A program made the position numbers and the translations under genes. Below are positions 8,135 to 20,540 of a DNA stretch of 64,000 nucleotides, piece by piece; the stretch's first letter is position 1, and each line of letters starts with the position of its first letter. Below the pieces are notes generated by a model that saw only the letters and a program-made list of their open reading frames with translations, did not search any database and was not told where the DNA came from. The stretch lies in contig NZ_BSNS01000024.1 in assembly GCF_030160115.1 (NCBI RefSeq), positions 434,001 to 498,000 of the forward strand. The letters are read 5' to 3'. Source of the DNA: Devosia nitrariae (GTDB lineage Bacteria; Pseudomonadota; Alphaproteobacteria; Rhizobiales; Devosiaceae).

Positions 8135-8914
8135 TCAGGCCAGCCCCGTTTTCGAGAACAGCCGGGCGAAATTGGCGGTCGACTCCCGGGCGAGCGCCTC
8201 GAACTCCATGCCGCGGACCTCGGCCAGTCGCTCGGCCGTATGCCTTACGAAAGCTGGCTCGTTTGGTTTTCCGCGGTGTGGCACGGGCGCAAGATAAGGC
8301 GCATCCGTCTCGACGAGATAGCGGTCGGCCGGCACGAATTCGGCGACGGCGCGGATCTCCTCGGCGTTCCTGAAGGTGACGATGCCCGAGAACGAGACAT
8401 AGCCACCCAGGGCCAGCCCCCGCCTCGCGAGGTCGGCGCCCGACGAGAAGCAATGCAGAACGAAGGGGAAAGCCCCCTGCTCCGTTTCCTCCTCGAGTAT
8501 CCGGGCCATGTCGTCGTCTGCTTCTCGGCTGTGGATAACCAGTGGAAGACCCGTGGCGCGGGCCGCCGCGATGTGGCGGCGGAAACCTTCGGTCTGCGCA
8601 TCGCGAGGGGAATTGTCGTAGTGGTAATCGAGGCCGGCTTCGCCGATGGCAACGCACTTAGGATGGGCGGAAAGACGGATCAGATCCTCGGACGCGATGT
8701 GCAGTTCCTCGTGCGCGTTGTGCGGATGCGTGCCGACCGAGCACCAGACGTTCGCGAAACGTTCCGAGAGCGCGACGTAGGTGGAAAAGTTCTCCACACG
8801 TGTGGATATCGTCACCATGCCGGCCACCCCCGCCTCGGCGGCGCGCGCCATCACGCCATCGAGATCGCCGGCCAGCGAATCGAAGTCGAGGTGGCAGTGG
8901 CTGTCGATCAGCAT
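8135..8914 (-). CDS. tatD: TatD family metal-dependent hydrolase
   Basis: 259-aa TIM-barrel metallohydrolase, probably a DNase or exonuclease acting in DNA repair and quality control. Metal ligands are visible in order: DSHCHLDF, GEAGLDYHYD, VIHSRE, LHCFSSG and ETDAPYLAP. The length is that of a standard TatD. The ATG overlaps the metG stop by one base (TGATG), and the next gene begins 2 bases after its own stop, so metG-tatD-hydrolase are translationally linked. Confidence 0.95.
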   Translation of the reverse strand: MLIDSHCHLDFDSLAGDLDGVMARAAEAGVAGMVTISTRVENFSTYVALSERFANVWCSVGTHPHNAHEELHIASEDLIRLSAHPKCVAIGEAGLDYHYDNSPRDAQTEGFRRHIAAARATGLPLVIHSREADDDMARILEEETEQGAFPFVLHCFSSGADLARRGLALGGYVSFSGIVTFRNAEEIRAVAEFVPADRYLVETDAPYLAPVPHRGKPNEPAFVRHTAERLAEVRGMEFEALARESTANFARLFSKTGLA

Positions 8915-10473
8915 CAGGCTTCGTCCGTGCGCTCGAAGCGGGCAAACACCGGCTGCGGGACAGGAAGCTCGGTGCCGGGCGTCAGTGCGCCGGTCTCGTT
9001 GGCGAAGGCCAAAAGCCGCCTATCCTCGGGAACGGCCAGAGCGTCAAGGAGTCTGGTGGCCGAGCCGGGCGTGAACGCAAGCATCGGAATGCTCAGGCGG
9101 CGAACGAGCTCGGCTGTCACATAGAGGACAGTCGCCATACGCGCCGGATTCGTCTTCTTCAGCGCCCACGGCTCCTCGCCAGCGAAATAGTTGTTGGCTG
9201 CGCCGAGGGCCGAGACAATTTCGGCGGCGGCCTCGTGAATGGCCTGTTCGTCCATGGCCTTGACGGCCGCGGCAATCGCGTCGTCGGAAAGTTTGAGGAC
9301 GGCCTTGTCGCTCTCAGTCGGCTCTCCCGGTTGCGGCACCTTGGCATCGCAGTTCTTGTTGATCATCGAGAGTGAGCGTTGTGCCAGATTGCCGAGGTTG
9401 TTGGCGAGATCGGCGTTGGATCGGTTGACCAGCTTGTTGCGGCTATAGTCGCCGTCGTTGCCGAAAGAGACCTCGCGCAGGAAGAAGAAACGCACAGAAT
9501 CGGCACCGAATTCCTCGACGAGTGCAAACGGATCGATGACGTTGCCGAGCGACTTGCTCATCTTCTGGCCGTCGACAGTCAGGAAACCGTGAGCGAAGAC
9601 CCGCTGCGGCACCGGCAGCCCGGCGCTCATCAGGAAGGCCGGCCAGTAGACAGTGTGGAAACGGATGATGTCCTTGCCGATGACGTGAAGGTTGGCCGGC
9701 CAGTACTTCTGGAACTGCTCGGACGTGTCATCGGGAAAGCCGATGCCCGTGATGTAGTTGGTCAACGCATCGATCCAGACATACATCACATGGCCGGGCG
9801 CGCCCGGTACTGGTATGCCCCAGTCGAAGGTCGTCCGGGAAATGGAGAGGTCCTGGAGGCCGCCCCTGACGAACGAGATGACCTCGTTGCGCCTCTCCTT
9901 GGGTGCGATGAAATCCGGGTTGTCCTCATAGAGCTTGAGGAGCCGATCCTGATATGCCGAGAGGCGGAAGAAATAGCTGGGCTCGACCACCCATTCGACA
10001 GGCGCGCCCGAAGGCGCATACTTCTTGCCGTCCGGCCCCTGGGTCAGCTCGTCCTCGTCGAAATAGGCCTCGTCGCGGACCGAATACCACCCCTCGTATG
10101 AGTCCTGGTAAATGTCGCCATTGGCTCCGTGGGAGGCCATGCGCTTCCAGATTTCCTGGCTCGAGGCAAGGTGGCGAGGTTCGATAGTGCGGATGAAATC
10201 GTCGTTGGAGACATCGAGCACCTCGGCAAGGCGCTTGAACTCACCGGCATTGCGGTCTGCAAGATCGCGCACCGGCACGCCTTGGGCGGCGGCCGTCTGC
10301 AGCATCTTGATGCCGTGCTCGTCCGTGCCCGTCAGAAAGAACACGTCTCGTCCCTCAAGCCGCTTGAAGCGGGCGATGGCGTCGGTCGCGATCATCTCAT
10401 AGGCGTGCCCGATATGGGGGGCGCCGTTGGGATAGGAGATCGCTGTAGTGACGTAGAAGGGTTTGGCGGTCAT
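8914..10473 (-). CDS. metG: Methionyl-tRNA synthetase
   Basis: 519-aa class I aminoacyl-tRNA synthetase that charges tRNA-Met. The HIGH signature appears as PHIGHAYE and the KMSKS loop as QKMSKSLGN. The length and the lack of a C-terminal dimerisation domain are typical for the alphaproteobacterial type, as is the absence of the zinc-knuckle cysteines in the connective peptide. It overlaps the upstream holB gene by 4 bases (ATGA) and tatD by one. Confidence 0.97.
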   Translation of the reverse strand: MTAKPFYVTTAISYPNGAPHIGHAYEMIATDAIARFKRLEGRDVFFLTGTDEHGIKMLQTAAAQGVPVRDLADRNAGEFKRLAEVLDVSNDDFIRTIEPRHLASSQEIWKRMASHGANGDIYQDSYEGWYSVRDEAYFDEDELTQGPDGKKYAPSGAPVEWVVEPSYFFRLSAYQDRLLKLYEDNPDFIAPKERRNEVISFVRGGLQDLSISRTTFDWGIPVPGAPGHVMYVWIDALTNYITGIGFPDDTSEQFQKYWPANLHVIGKDIIRFHTVYWPAFLMSAGLPVPQRVFAHGFLTVDGQKMSKSLGNVIDPFALVEEFGADSVRFFFLREVSFGNDGDYSRNKLVNRSNADLANNLGNLAQRSLSMINKNCDAKVPQPGEPTESDKAVLKLSDDAIAAAVKAMDEQAIHEAAAEIVSALGAANNYFAGEEPWALKKTNPARMATVLYVTAELVRRLSIPMLAFTPGSATRLLDALAVPEDRRLLAFANETGALTPGTELPVPQPVFARFERTDEA

Positions 10474-11492
10474 TGCTGGGTGGCCGGGGAGGATGTGGCG
10501 TGAACGTGTTTTCTGATGGCGTCGAGGAAAGTTACGAGCGTCTGCCTCATATCGAGGTTAAGCGCGTCGGTCTCGGCAAACAGGGCGTCAGCCTTCTCCC
10601 ATAGCTCGTTCGCGGAGGCAAGGCGCATCCGGTCCGTCTGGACAGCGGCCGATCGTGCCTCGCCGGCCACCCAATCGGTCAGTATTTCGCGGGCAAACGA
10701 GAGATCGGGGCTGTCGCGATCCGCTGCCAGCGCATCGGCGAGGGCAAGATGCGCGGCAGCTGGATGCGCGGCGGGCGCGCGCAGCCACGCCTGAAGGGCA
10801 CCAAGGGGGCTGTCCGCCCCAAGCCCCAGCGCTTCGAAGGCGCGCCGCGGCCGGCCGCCGGCGAGCGAGACGGCTTGGGCGAGTTCGTCGGGTTCGATGT
10901 CGGGCCGCTGCGCCTGCAGCACGGCTGACACCTCGGCGTCGGCCAGCGGACGCAACGCGAGGTTATGGCAGCGAGAGCGGATGGTCGGCAGCAACTGGCG
11001 CGGTCGGTGTGAAACGAGGAGGAACGTCGTTTCAGGCGGCGGCTCCTCGAGAGTTTTAAGCAAGGCGTTGGCAGCGCTCGGATTGCAATCGTCGATCGCG
11101 TCGACAATGGCGATCCGGTGGCCGGACCGCCCGCGTGTCATGTGCAGTTCTTCACGCAGTTCGCGCACGTCCTCGACACGGATGACGGTATAAAAGCCCC
11201 TGCCCTCGCGCGGCCTGCGCCGCAGCACCTGAACGTTGGGATGGGCGCCAGCGGCGATCTGTTCGTCAACGCGATGGGCGTCTTCGTCACCCGTAGCAGT
11301 GAGTATCTCACGCGTCAGGGTGAAGGCGAGCGTGGCCTTGCCGATTCCTTGCGGTCCGTGAAGCAGAATGGCGCCGGGCAACCGGCCGGCGGCAAGCTGG
11401 GCGTTGATGGACGCGCGGGCGGCATGGTGTCCCACTACTCCGACTTGTTGCTCGGGCAGCGCGACGTCGGCGATGGCGTCCGGAACGGTCAA
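10470..11492 (-). CDS. holB: DNA polymerase III subunit delta'
   Basis: 340-aa clamp-loader subunit of the replicative polymerase. The AAA+ fold is recognisable from GAILLHGPQGIGKATLAF (Walker A) and the sensor region ANALLKTLEEPPPETTFLL with the SHRPRQLLPTIRSRC segment typical of delta'. It lies in the conserved dac-tmk-holB-metG-tatD order, overlaps tmk by 4 bases upstream and metG by 4 bases downstream. Confidence 0.95.
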   Translation of the reverse strand: MTVPDAIADVALPEQQVGVVGHHAARASINAQLAAGRLPGAILLHGPQGIGKATLAFTLTREILTATGDEDAHRVDEQIAAGAHPNVQVLRRRPREGRGFYTVIRVEDVRELREELHMTRGRSGHRIAIVDAIDDCNPSAANALLKTLEEPPPETTFLLVSHRPRQLLPTIRSRCHNLALRPLADAEVSAVLQAQRPDIEPDELAQAVSLAGGRPRRAFEALGLGADSPLGALQAWLRAPAAHPAAAHLALADALAADRDSPDLSFAREILTDWVAGEARSAAVQTDRMRLASANELWEKADALFAETDALNLDMRQTLVTFLDAIRKHVHATSSPATQQ

Positions 11493-12175
11493 GCCTGGTG
11501 CTCGGCGAGTTGCTGGGCGAAGCGGGTGGAAACGATCTGCCAGATGGCCTCTTCGAGTGCACTCTCGGGCTGATCAGCGGAGATGACGACGCAGCGCTCG
11601 GGATTGTCGCGGGCAATGGCGAGGAAGTTCTCGCGCAGGCGCCGGTGCCAGACGAGGTCTTCCTTTTCGAAGCGGTCGCCGGTGACGGCGAGGCCGTCTT
11701 CGACGGCGCGTGTCTCGACGCGGCGGAAGGCGACGTCCGGGTCCATGTCCAGCACGATCGTCAGGTCGGGCGTGTAGCCATTAAGCGCCAGCTCCTCAAG
11801 CGCGCCGATCAGCTTGTCGTCGACTCCACCAGTCAGCCCCTGATAGGCGCGGGTGGAATCGTGGAAGCGGTCGCAAAGGACCCAGCGGCCTGCGGCAAGG
11901 TTGGGCGCGATCAACTCATTGACATGGTCGAGGCGGGCCGAGGCGAAAAGCACCGCTTCGGCACCCGCGCCCCAGCTTTCCGAGCGGCCCTGCAAGATGA
12001 AGGAGCGGATGGCTTCTGCCTTGGGAGTGCCGCCCGGCTCCCGGGTGCGCACGGCATCTATCCCGGCGCGGTTGAGACGGGCCAGAAGCCGCCTCACCTG
12101 GGTCGACTTGCCAACGCCCTCCCCCCCTTCGAAGGTGATAAAGCGGGCGCCGCTGGAATAGCGCGGTTCGGGCAT
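11489..12175 (-). CDS. tmk: Thymidylate kinase
   Basis: 228-aa dTMP kinase that makes dTDP for DNA synthesis. The P-loop is FEGGEGVGKSTQ, the DRX-type motif is REPGGTPKAEAIR and the lid/substrate segment is DRFHDSTRAYQG. I chose the ATG at 12175 (MPEPRYSSGARF) because the P-loop follows at the usual distance and AGGA lies about 12 bases upstream; an in-frame start at 12220 would add 15 residues. Its stop overlaps the holB ATG by 4 bases. Confidence 0.95.
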   Translation of the reverse strand: MPEPRYSSGARFITFEGGEGVGKSTQVRRLLARLNRAGIDAVRTREPGGTPKAEAIRSFILQGRSESWGAGAEAVLFASARLDHVNELIAPNLAAGRWVLCDRFHDSTRAYQGLTGGVDDKLIGALEELALNGYTPDLTIVLDMDPDVAFRRVETRAVEDGLAVTGDRFEKEDLVWHRRLRENFLAIARDNPERCVVISADQPESALEEAIWQIVSTRFAQQLAEHQA

Positions 12176-12255
12176 TGGTCTATAGGTTCCTGGGTTTGGA
12201 CGATGGTCTGCAGATACCACAATATCGATTGTGTGGTAGCGGCAAACAACCCGTC

Positions 12256-12353
12256 AGAGCGTGATGCGATTTGACAGAGACGGATCGCGCGCTCCGACCT
12301 TGATGTCGCGGAACTTACCGCGAGAACCGGTTCCCATTTTCTCGCATCTCGCC
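12256..12353. repeat. Rhizobiales-type intergenic mosaic element, copy 1
   Basis: Begins with AGAGCGTGATGCG, has a mirrored CGCGCGCTC half, and a second module around GCGAGAACCGGTTCCCATTTTCTCGC, ending at the dac stop. The build is that of the palindromic mosaic repeats (RIME-like) scattered between genes in Rhizobiales. Three further copies or half-copies lie at 30348, 45333 and 52129. Confidence 0.6.
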
Positions 12354-13532
12354 TTAGAGCCAACCCAGGGCAAGCTGCTTAATCGCGTCAGTGGCGCGGC
12401 GCACGATGCCGCCCTGCTTCACGTCGTCGGCCGCGTAGAGCGGTGCGGCCTGGATGAGTTGCTCATTGCAATAGACACGCAGCTCGGCGACACGCTCGCC
12501 GGTGGCGACCGGGGGCAGCAACGGCCCCTGGTAGGTTATGTCGGCGGTCAGGCACCGGCGCGAGCCGCGAGGCAGGTAAAGATCGACCGAACCTTCGCCG
12601 ATGAGGCCCACACTCCCATCCTCGCCGCCGTAGACGTCGGCATAGCCGATGATCTGACCCGCGGCGAAAGCAGGTATGCGTTCAAAGGCGCGGGTCCCCC
12701 AAGTGATGAGTTTCCGGGCCTCCTCGGTGCGCTGGTTCATGCTGTCGAGGCCGTGGACCACGGCGATGAGCCGGCGGCCGCCCTCGTCAGTGGAGACCAC
12801 CGATCCATAGCCGGCCGCTTCGGTGTGACCGGTTTTGAGGCCGTCGACACCGATCCCCATTTCGACCAGCGAGTTGCGGTTGGACTGCTTGATGTTGTTC
12901 CACTCGAACTCGGGCTCGGAGAAGATGTGATAGTATTCGGGGAACTCGCGGATCAGGTAGCGCGCCAGCGTCGCCAGATCGCGGGCAGTTACGTACATGT
13001 CTGGATCCGGTAACCCGGTCGAATTGGTGAAATGCGAGCCGGTGAGGCCAATCTCGGCGGCCAGCTCGTTCATCATCAGAGCGAAGGTACTCTCGGTGCC
13101 TGCGATACCTTCGGCAAGGATGATGCTGGCATCGTTGCCGGACTGGATGATGACCGAACGCAAAAGGTTCTCGACACTGATCCTGGAGTTGAGCTCGGCG
13201 AACATGGTCGACCCACCGGAGGCTGCTCCGCCCCTGCGCCAGGCATTCTCGGAAACGAAGAGCTCAGTGTCGAGCGAAAGGCGCCCGGAACGCAGTTCGT
13301 TGAACACCACAGCGATCGTCATGAGCTTGGCCATGCTGGCCGGCTCCATAGGCTCGTCGGCATTCTCCTGAAACAGCACTGTTCCGGACTCGTGGTCCAC
13401 GAGGAGCGCGTATCTGGCGGCTGTCTCGAACTGCACCTGAGCCACCGCTTGGCCTGACACGCCGAACACGGCAACGAGTATCACCAGCACTTGCGACACG
13501 TATCGCATCAACCACCGTCCGGCGGGGAGCAT
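12354..13532 (-). CDS. D-alanyl-D-alanine carboxypeptidase (PBP5/DacC type)
   Basis: 392-aa penicillin-binding protein that trims peptidoglycan stem peptides in the periplasm. A signal peptide spans about residues 1-31 (hydrophobic VLVILVAVFGV, cleavage near AVAQ). Catalytic motifs of the SxxK superfamily are present: SMAK (nucleophile Ser), SGN and KTG. The C-terminal PBP5 beta-domain follows (YLPRGSRRCLTADITYQGPLLPPV). The ATG at 13508 (MRYVSQ) is an equally possible start. It sits between rlpA and tmk, the usual neighbours. Confidence 0.93.
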   Translation of the reverse strand: MLPAGRWLMRYVSQVLVILVAVFGVSGQAVAQVQFETAARYALLVDHESGTVLFQENADEPMEPASMAKLMTIAVVFNELRSGRLSLDTELFVSENAWRRGGAASGGSTMFAELNSRISVENLLRSVIIQSGNDASIILAEGIAGTESTFALMMNELAAEIGLTGSHFTNSTGLPDPDMYVTARDLATLARYLIREFPEYYHIFSEPEFEWNNIKQSNRNSLVEMGIGVDGLKTGHTEAAGYGSVVSTDEGGRRLIAVVHGLDSMNQRTEEARKLITWGTRAFERIPAFAAGQIIGYADVYGGEDGSVGLIGEGSVDLYLPRGSRRCLTADITYQGPLLPPVATGERVAELRVYCNEQLIQAAPLYAADDVKQGGIVRRATDAIKQLALGWL

Positions 13533-13573
13533 GGTGGCCCTGCCCGCATCACCAACTACCGATAGGGCAGATA

Positions 13574-14602
13574 TTACAGGCTGATGTCATTGAGGCCAAG
13601 GCCGCGGGCAAGGCCGAGAACATCGTCGCCGGCAACACCGGGCTTCAGATGTGTCAGCGTCAGACGCGTGGCTGGCGCACCGGCGATCTCCACCTGCTCC
13701 TCATCGACGGCGCCAAGAACCGCAAACGCCTCGGCGACGGCAACCGCCCCGTCGGGATTAGCGAAGACGCCGAGAGCAATGCCGACGGCACGGGCATCGG
13801 CATCGTAGGCCCGCATCGCCTCGCGCAGCTCGAACGCCTCACCGGCCATCGCATTGACCGCGGCATGGGCGCTGGTGATTGCGGCATCCTGCTCCTCGGG
13901 CGTCGTTTGCGCATAGGAGAAGAGATCGTTGATGAAGTTGGTCGTCATGCCGACGAGCGAACGGTCGCCGGCTGAGGCGACGCGCGTCGGGCCGGTCTCC
14001 TGATAAGCCGGTCCGGAATAGCTGGCGACGAGCATGCGGGTATCGTCGCCATTGAGCGGCGCCGGCCCGACATATTCAACCTGGACGTCCGTCGAACCGT
14101 TGCCGACATACCCCAGCATACTGGCGGCGCGGTAGGAGAGGTCGATGATGCGGCCGGGCATATAGGGCCCCCGGTCGTTGACGCGCACGACAAGCGAGCG
14201 GCCGTTGCGCTGGTTGGTTACGCGCACATAGGACGGGAGCGGCAAGGTCGGATGCGCGGCGGTGATGGCATTGGCCGAAAAGATTTCGCCATTGGCGGTG
14301 CGGCGGCCGTGGAAGTCGGCTCCGTACCAGGAGGCTTCGCCAGCGGCGGCGTAGTCGGAAGGGTTCTCTTGCGGGTGGTAGGTCTTGCCGCGGACCGTGT
14401 ACGGTTTGCCAACGAGGTGGCGGCCGCCACCCTTAGGTGGGTTGGGATCGCGCGTAACGCGCGGCGAAACGGCGACGCCATATTCGGACGAAGAAAAGGC
14501 GGCGCGCTTGACAGTCGGCCCAAGACCCATACCTGAACAGGCGGTCAGGACCGTTGCGGCCGCGGCCGTCAGGACAACAAGGCGGCAGGTGCGGTAGGAC
14601 AT
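13574..14602 (-). CDS. rlpA: Septal ring lytic transglycosylase RlpA family lipoprotein
   Basis: 342-aa exported protein that cleaves or binds denuded peptidoglycan at the septum. The signal peptide ends in a lipobox (VLTAC), predicting a lipoprotein. The double-psi beta-barrel is clear (GEASWYGADFHGRRTANGE, VRVTNQRNGRSLVVRVNDRG, IDLSYRAA). The last about 75 residues resemble a diverged SPOR domain (GIALGVFANPDGAVAVAE), but I cannot prove it. The ATG at 14602 was preferred over an in-frame TTG at 14641. First gene of the minus-strand run. Confidence 0.9.
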   Translation of the reverse strand: MSYRTCRLVVLTAAAATVLTACSGMGLGPTVKRAAFSSSEYGVAVSPRVTRDPNPPKGGGRHLVGKPYTVRGKTYHPQENPSDYAAAGEASWYGADFHGRRTANGEIFSANAITAAHPTLPLPSYVRVTNQRNGRSLVVRVNDRGPYMPGRIIDLSYRAASMLGYVGNGSTDVQVEYVGPAPLNGDDTRMLVASYSGPAYQETGPTRVASAGDRSLVGMTTNFINDLFSYAQTTPEEQDAAITSAHAAVNAMAGEAFELREAMRAYDADARAVGIALGVFANPDGAVAVAEAFAVLGAVDEEQVEIAGAPATRLTLTHLKPGVAGDDVLGLARGLGLNDISL

Positions 14603-14776
14603 GCGGTTTGGCAAAGTACGCTCGGATTGAAATGCCAGCAATTTAACTCAATGGCGAAGAACGAGCGCGCATAGAAGCCGCTAGTGGTTGAAAGGTCGTT
14701 AAGGGGGCAAAAGTTTGCGTGCCCGGCGGAGGGTTTGGGAACGCTGTCTCGGCTCCGCCCTTGTGGCTAAAGTGAT

Positions 14777-14792
14777 ATAAAGATATCTTTAT
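14777..14792 (+). promoter_or_regulatory. Perfect 16-bp palindrome before metH, candidate SahR-type operator
   Basis: ATAAAGATATCTTTAT is a perfect palindrome 51 bases before the metH start. AT-rich sites of this kind with a GATATC core are known for ArsR-family regulators of the methionine cycle that sense S-adenosylhomocysteine (SahR). No regulator gene is adjacent; the assignment is inference from sequence shape and gene function. Confidence 0.55.
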
Positions 14793-14843
14793 GTGATCCG
14801 CCGGAGATGGTGGAGCGAAATTCTGGAAGAAAGACGAATATCC

Positions 14844-18610
<3,767 letters not shown>

Positions 18611-18614
<4 letters not shown>

Positions 18615-18973
18615 CCAGCGGCCCGTTCGACATAGGCGGACGCAAGATTCCGGTCACGGTAGTCGGGCCGGGCGGCACGATGTCCCTGCCCGGTCCCGGT
18701 GTTGCGGTGCTGCAGCTTGGGCCCGAGGCGGACCATGCACACGGCAATGGCGACTTCTGCCCGGCCTGCGAAGCGCGCACGGACGTGCGGGCGCTGCTCT
18801 TCGATCTGCTGGAGGCTGCGCGCCAAGGCCTGCGGCCGCCGTTCGGCGCCGTGCTGCTGGATGCGAGGGCGGTCGGCGATGTGGAGCCAGTCGTTGCGGC
18901 GCTTGAAGGACGCATGCCGGCCCGAGCAATGCGCGACCATACCGTGGCTCGGCGATTCAGGCTGGCAGGGTAA
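18611..18973 (+). CDS. Small protein resembling the middle of CobW/COG0523 proteins, no GTPase motifs
   Basis: 120-aa protein whose ATG overlaps the metH stop by 4 bases, so it is probably translated together with metH. IPVTVVGPGG at the start resembles the first strand of COG0523 metallochaperone GTPases, but there is no Walker A. FCPACEARTDVR (Cys50, Cys53) resembles the CxCC-RxDL region, VLLDARAVGDVEPVV resembles the VIETTGLADPAPVL motif, and VARRFRLAG resembles the segment after it. It could be a shortened paralogue that keeps the metal site without the GTPase. The family call is from memory of motifs, not a search; function unknown. Confidence 0.6.
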
Positions 18974-19101
18974 GTTCATACGGACGAGTTGACGATCCTC
19001 AGGCAGCGGTATTCGATGGGTCGGCTGCTCGGGCAGCGAAGCGCCGGGTTTCGTGACAACGGTCCAGACTGAGTCCGAACCCCCACGTCGGGAGGGGTCG
19101 T

Positions 19102-19485
19102 ATGGAAACGATCAGTGTTCGCTATATCGTCGAGGACGCCGCGGAGGCGGCAGGTTTCTATAGAGACATGCTCGGCTTCAACGTGGAGGCGAACCCAGGG
19201 CCCGGATTTGCCATGCTTTCGAAGGGCGCACTGAGGTTACTGCTCAACGCAGCCGGGGCCGGAGGAGCGGGCCAGCAGATGCCGGATGGCTCGAGCCCGC
19301 AACCCGGGGGCTGGAACCGTATCCAGCTTCAATCCGACGATCTCGAAGCCGAAATCGAGCGGCTGAACGGGCTAGGCGCCAAGTTCAGGAACACCCTCGT
19401 CCAAGGCCGGGGCGGCAAGCAAATCCTACTGGAGGATCCCTCCGGCAACCTCATCGAACTCTTCGAGCCGGCACGGCAGCCCTGA
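19102..19485 (+). CDS. VOC superfamily (glyoxalase/bleomycin resistance-like) protein
   Basis: 127-aa vicinal oxygen chelate fold protein with two beta-alpha-beta-beta-beta modules: VRYIVEDAAEAAGFYRDMLGF at the start, WNRIQLQSDDLEAEIERL in the middle and ILLEDPSGNLIELFEPA at the end, where Glu is the usual metal ligand. A strong ribosome site (GGGAGGGG) lies just upstream. The catalysed reaction cannot be told from sequence. It stands alone between the metH unit and folD. Confidence 0.85.
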   Translation: METISVRYIVEDAAEAAGFYRDMLGFNVEANPGPGFAMLSKGALRLLLNAAGAGGAGQQMPDGSSPQPGGWNRIQLQSDDLEAEIERLNGLGAKFRNTLVQGRGGKQILLEDPSGNLIELFEPARQP

Positions 19486-19515
19486 CGGGGCCGTACGCTT
19501 CCTTGGCAACCATGG

Positions 19516-20418
19516 CTAAACTGTCAGATCGCTTGGCGGCTCCAGTCCGTTGATCAGCGAGGCGCAGGTGACGGTATTGGCCAAGAGGCAGGCGATGGTC
19601 ATCGGACCGACGCCGCCGGGCACCGGAGTGATCGCGCCGGCGATTTCGACGGCGGCAGCGTAGTCGATGTCGCCGATCAATCGCGTCTTGCCCTCGCCCC
19701 TCTCCGGCGCCGGCACGCGGTTGATACCCACGTCGATGACCGTCGCGCCCGGCTTGATCCAGTCGCCCTTGACCATCAGCGGACGGCCGACGGCCGCAAC
19801 GACGATGTCTGCCCGGCGCACGACCTCGGCGAGGTCGCGGGTGCGCGAATGGGCGATGGTGACGGTGCAGTTTTCGCGCAGCAGCAACTGCGCCATGGGC
19901 TTGCCCACGAGGTTGGAGCGGCCGAGGACGACGGCATTCAGCCCTTCCAGCGACCCGAGGTATTCACGCAGCAGCAACAGGCAGCCAAGCGGCGTGCAGG
20001 ACACCGGGCCCGGCAGGCCGATCTGCACCTTGCCGACATTGGCCGGCGTGAAGCAGTCGACGTCCTTGTCCGGCGAAATGGCGTCGATGACCTTGTTGGG
20101 GTCGATATGAGCCGGCACGGGCATTTGCACAAGAATGCCATGCACTTGACTGTCTTCATTCAACTTATGGACGAGTGCGAGGAGCTCTGCCTCCGGCGTC
20201 TCTGCAGGCAATTCGTATTTGAACGAGGCCATGCCCACCTCGACGGTCAGCTTGGCCTTGCTTGAAACGTACACCTGGCTGGCCGGATCTTCGCCGACGA
20301 TGACCACGGCAAGACCCGGAGTAAGTGCATGTTCGGCCTTCAAGCGTGTCACGTGACCGGCAACCCGTCCGCGCAAAGTCTCTGCAAAGCTCTTGCCGTC
20401 GATAATGGTCGCCGCCAT
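19516..20418 (-). CDS. folD: Bifunctional methylenetetrahydrofolate dehydrogenase / methenyltetrahydrofolate cyclohydrolase
   Basis: 300-aa cytosolic enzyme interconverting 5,10-methylene- and 10-formyl-tetrahydrofolate. The family signatures are clear: VGEDPASQVYVSSKAK with the catalytic Lys, GILVQMPVPAHI, the NADP site VVLGRSNLVGKPMAQLL and PGGVGPMTIACLLANT. The start at 20418 (MAATIIDG) has GGAGAG five bases upstream; the longer open frame to 20664 is not conserved protein. It acts in the same one-carbon pathway as the nearby metH. Confidence 0.97.
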   Translation of the reverse strand: MAATIIDGKSFAETLRGRVAGHVTRLKAEHALTPGLAVVIVGEDPASQVYVSSKAKLTVEVGMASFKYELPAETPEAELLALVHKLNEDSQVHGILVQMPVPAHIDPNKVIDAISPDKDVDCFTPANVGKVQIGLPGPVSCTPLGCLLLLREYLGSLEGLNAVVLGRSNLVGKPMAQLLLRENCTVTIAHSRTRDLAEVVRRADIVVAAVGRPLMVKGDWIKPGATVIDVGINRVPAPERGEGKTRLIGDIDYAAAVEIAGAITPVPGGVGPMTIACLLANTVTCASLINGLEPPSDLTV

Positions 20419-20540
20419 GGTTGCTCTCCGCTGTCGCCGCTCAATATAGAACAGATAATCTATTGATGGGTCGATATGGAACGAATCGTCCGGCGACACA
20501 AGCCCATCGGCCCTCGGGGCCTTCAAATAGGGAAACACAA

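Noticed and set aside
8133..8657. N-terminal extension of the metallo-hydrolase frame
   Set aside because: This part lies inside tatD on the same strand in another frame and is arginine-rich shadow sequence. The family begins at the GTG at 8132.
14643..14843. Possible SAM or SAH riboswitch before metH
   Set aside because: The leader has a GC-rich hairpin (GGCGGAG/CTCCGCC) and GGCTAAAG, but not the conserved core of SAM-II, SAM-V or SAH riboswitches. A protein operator (the 16-bp palindrome) explains the region better.
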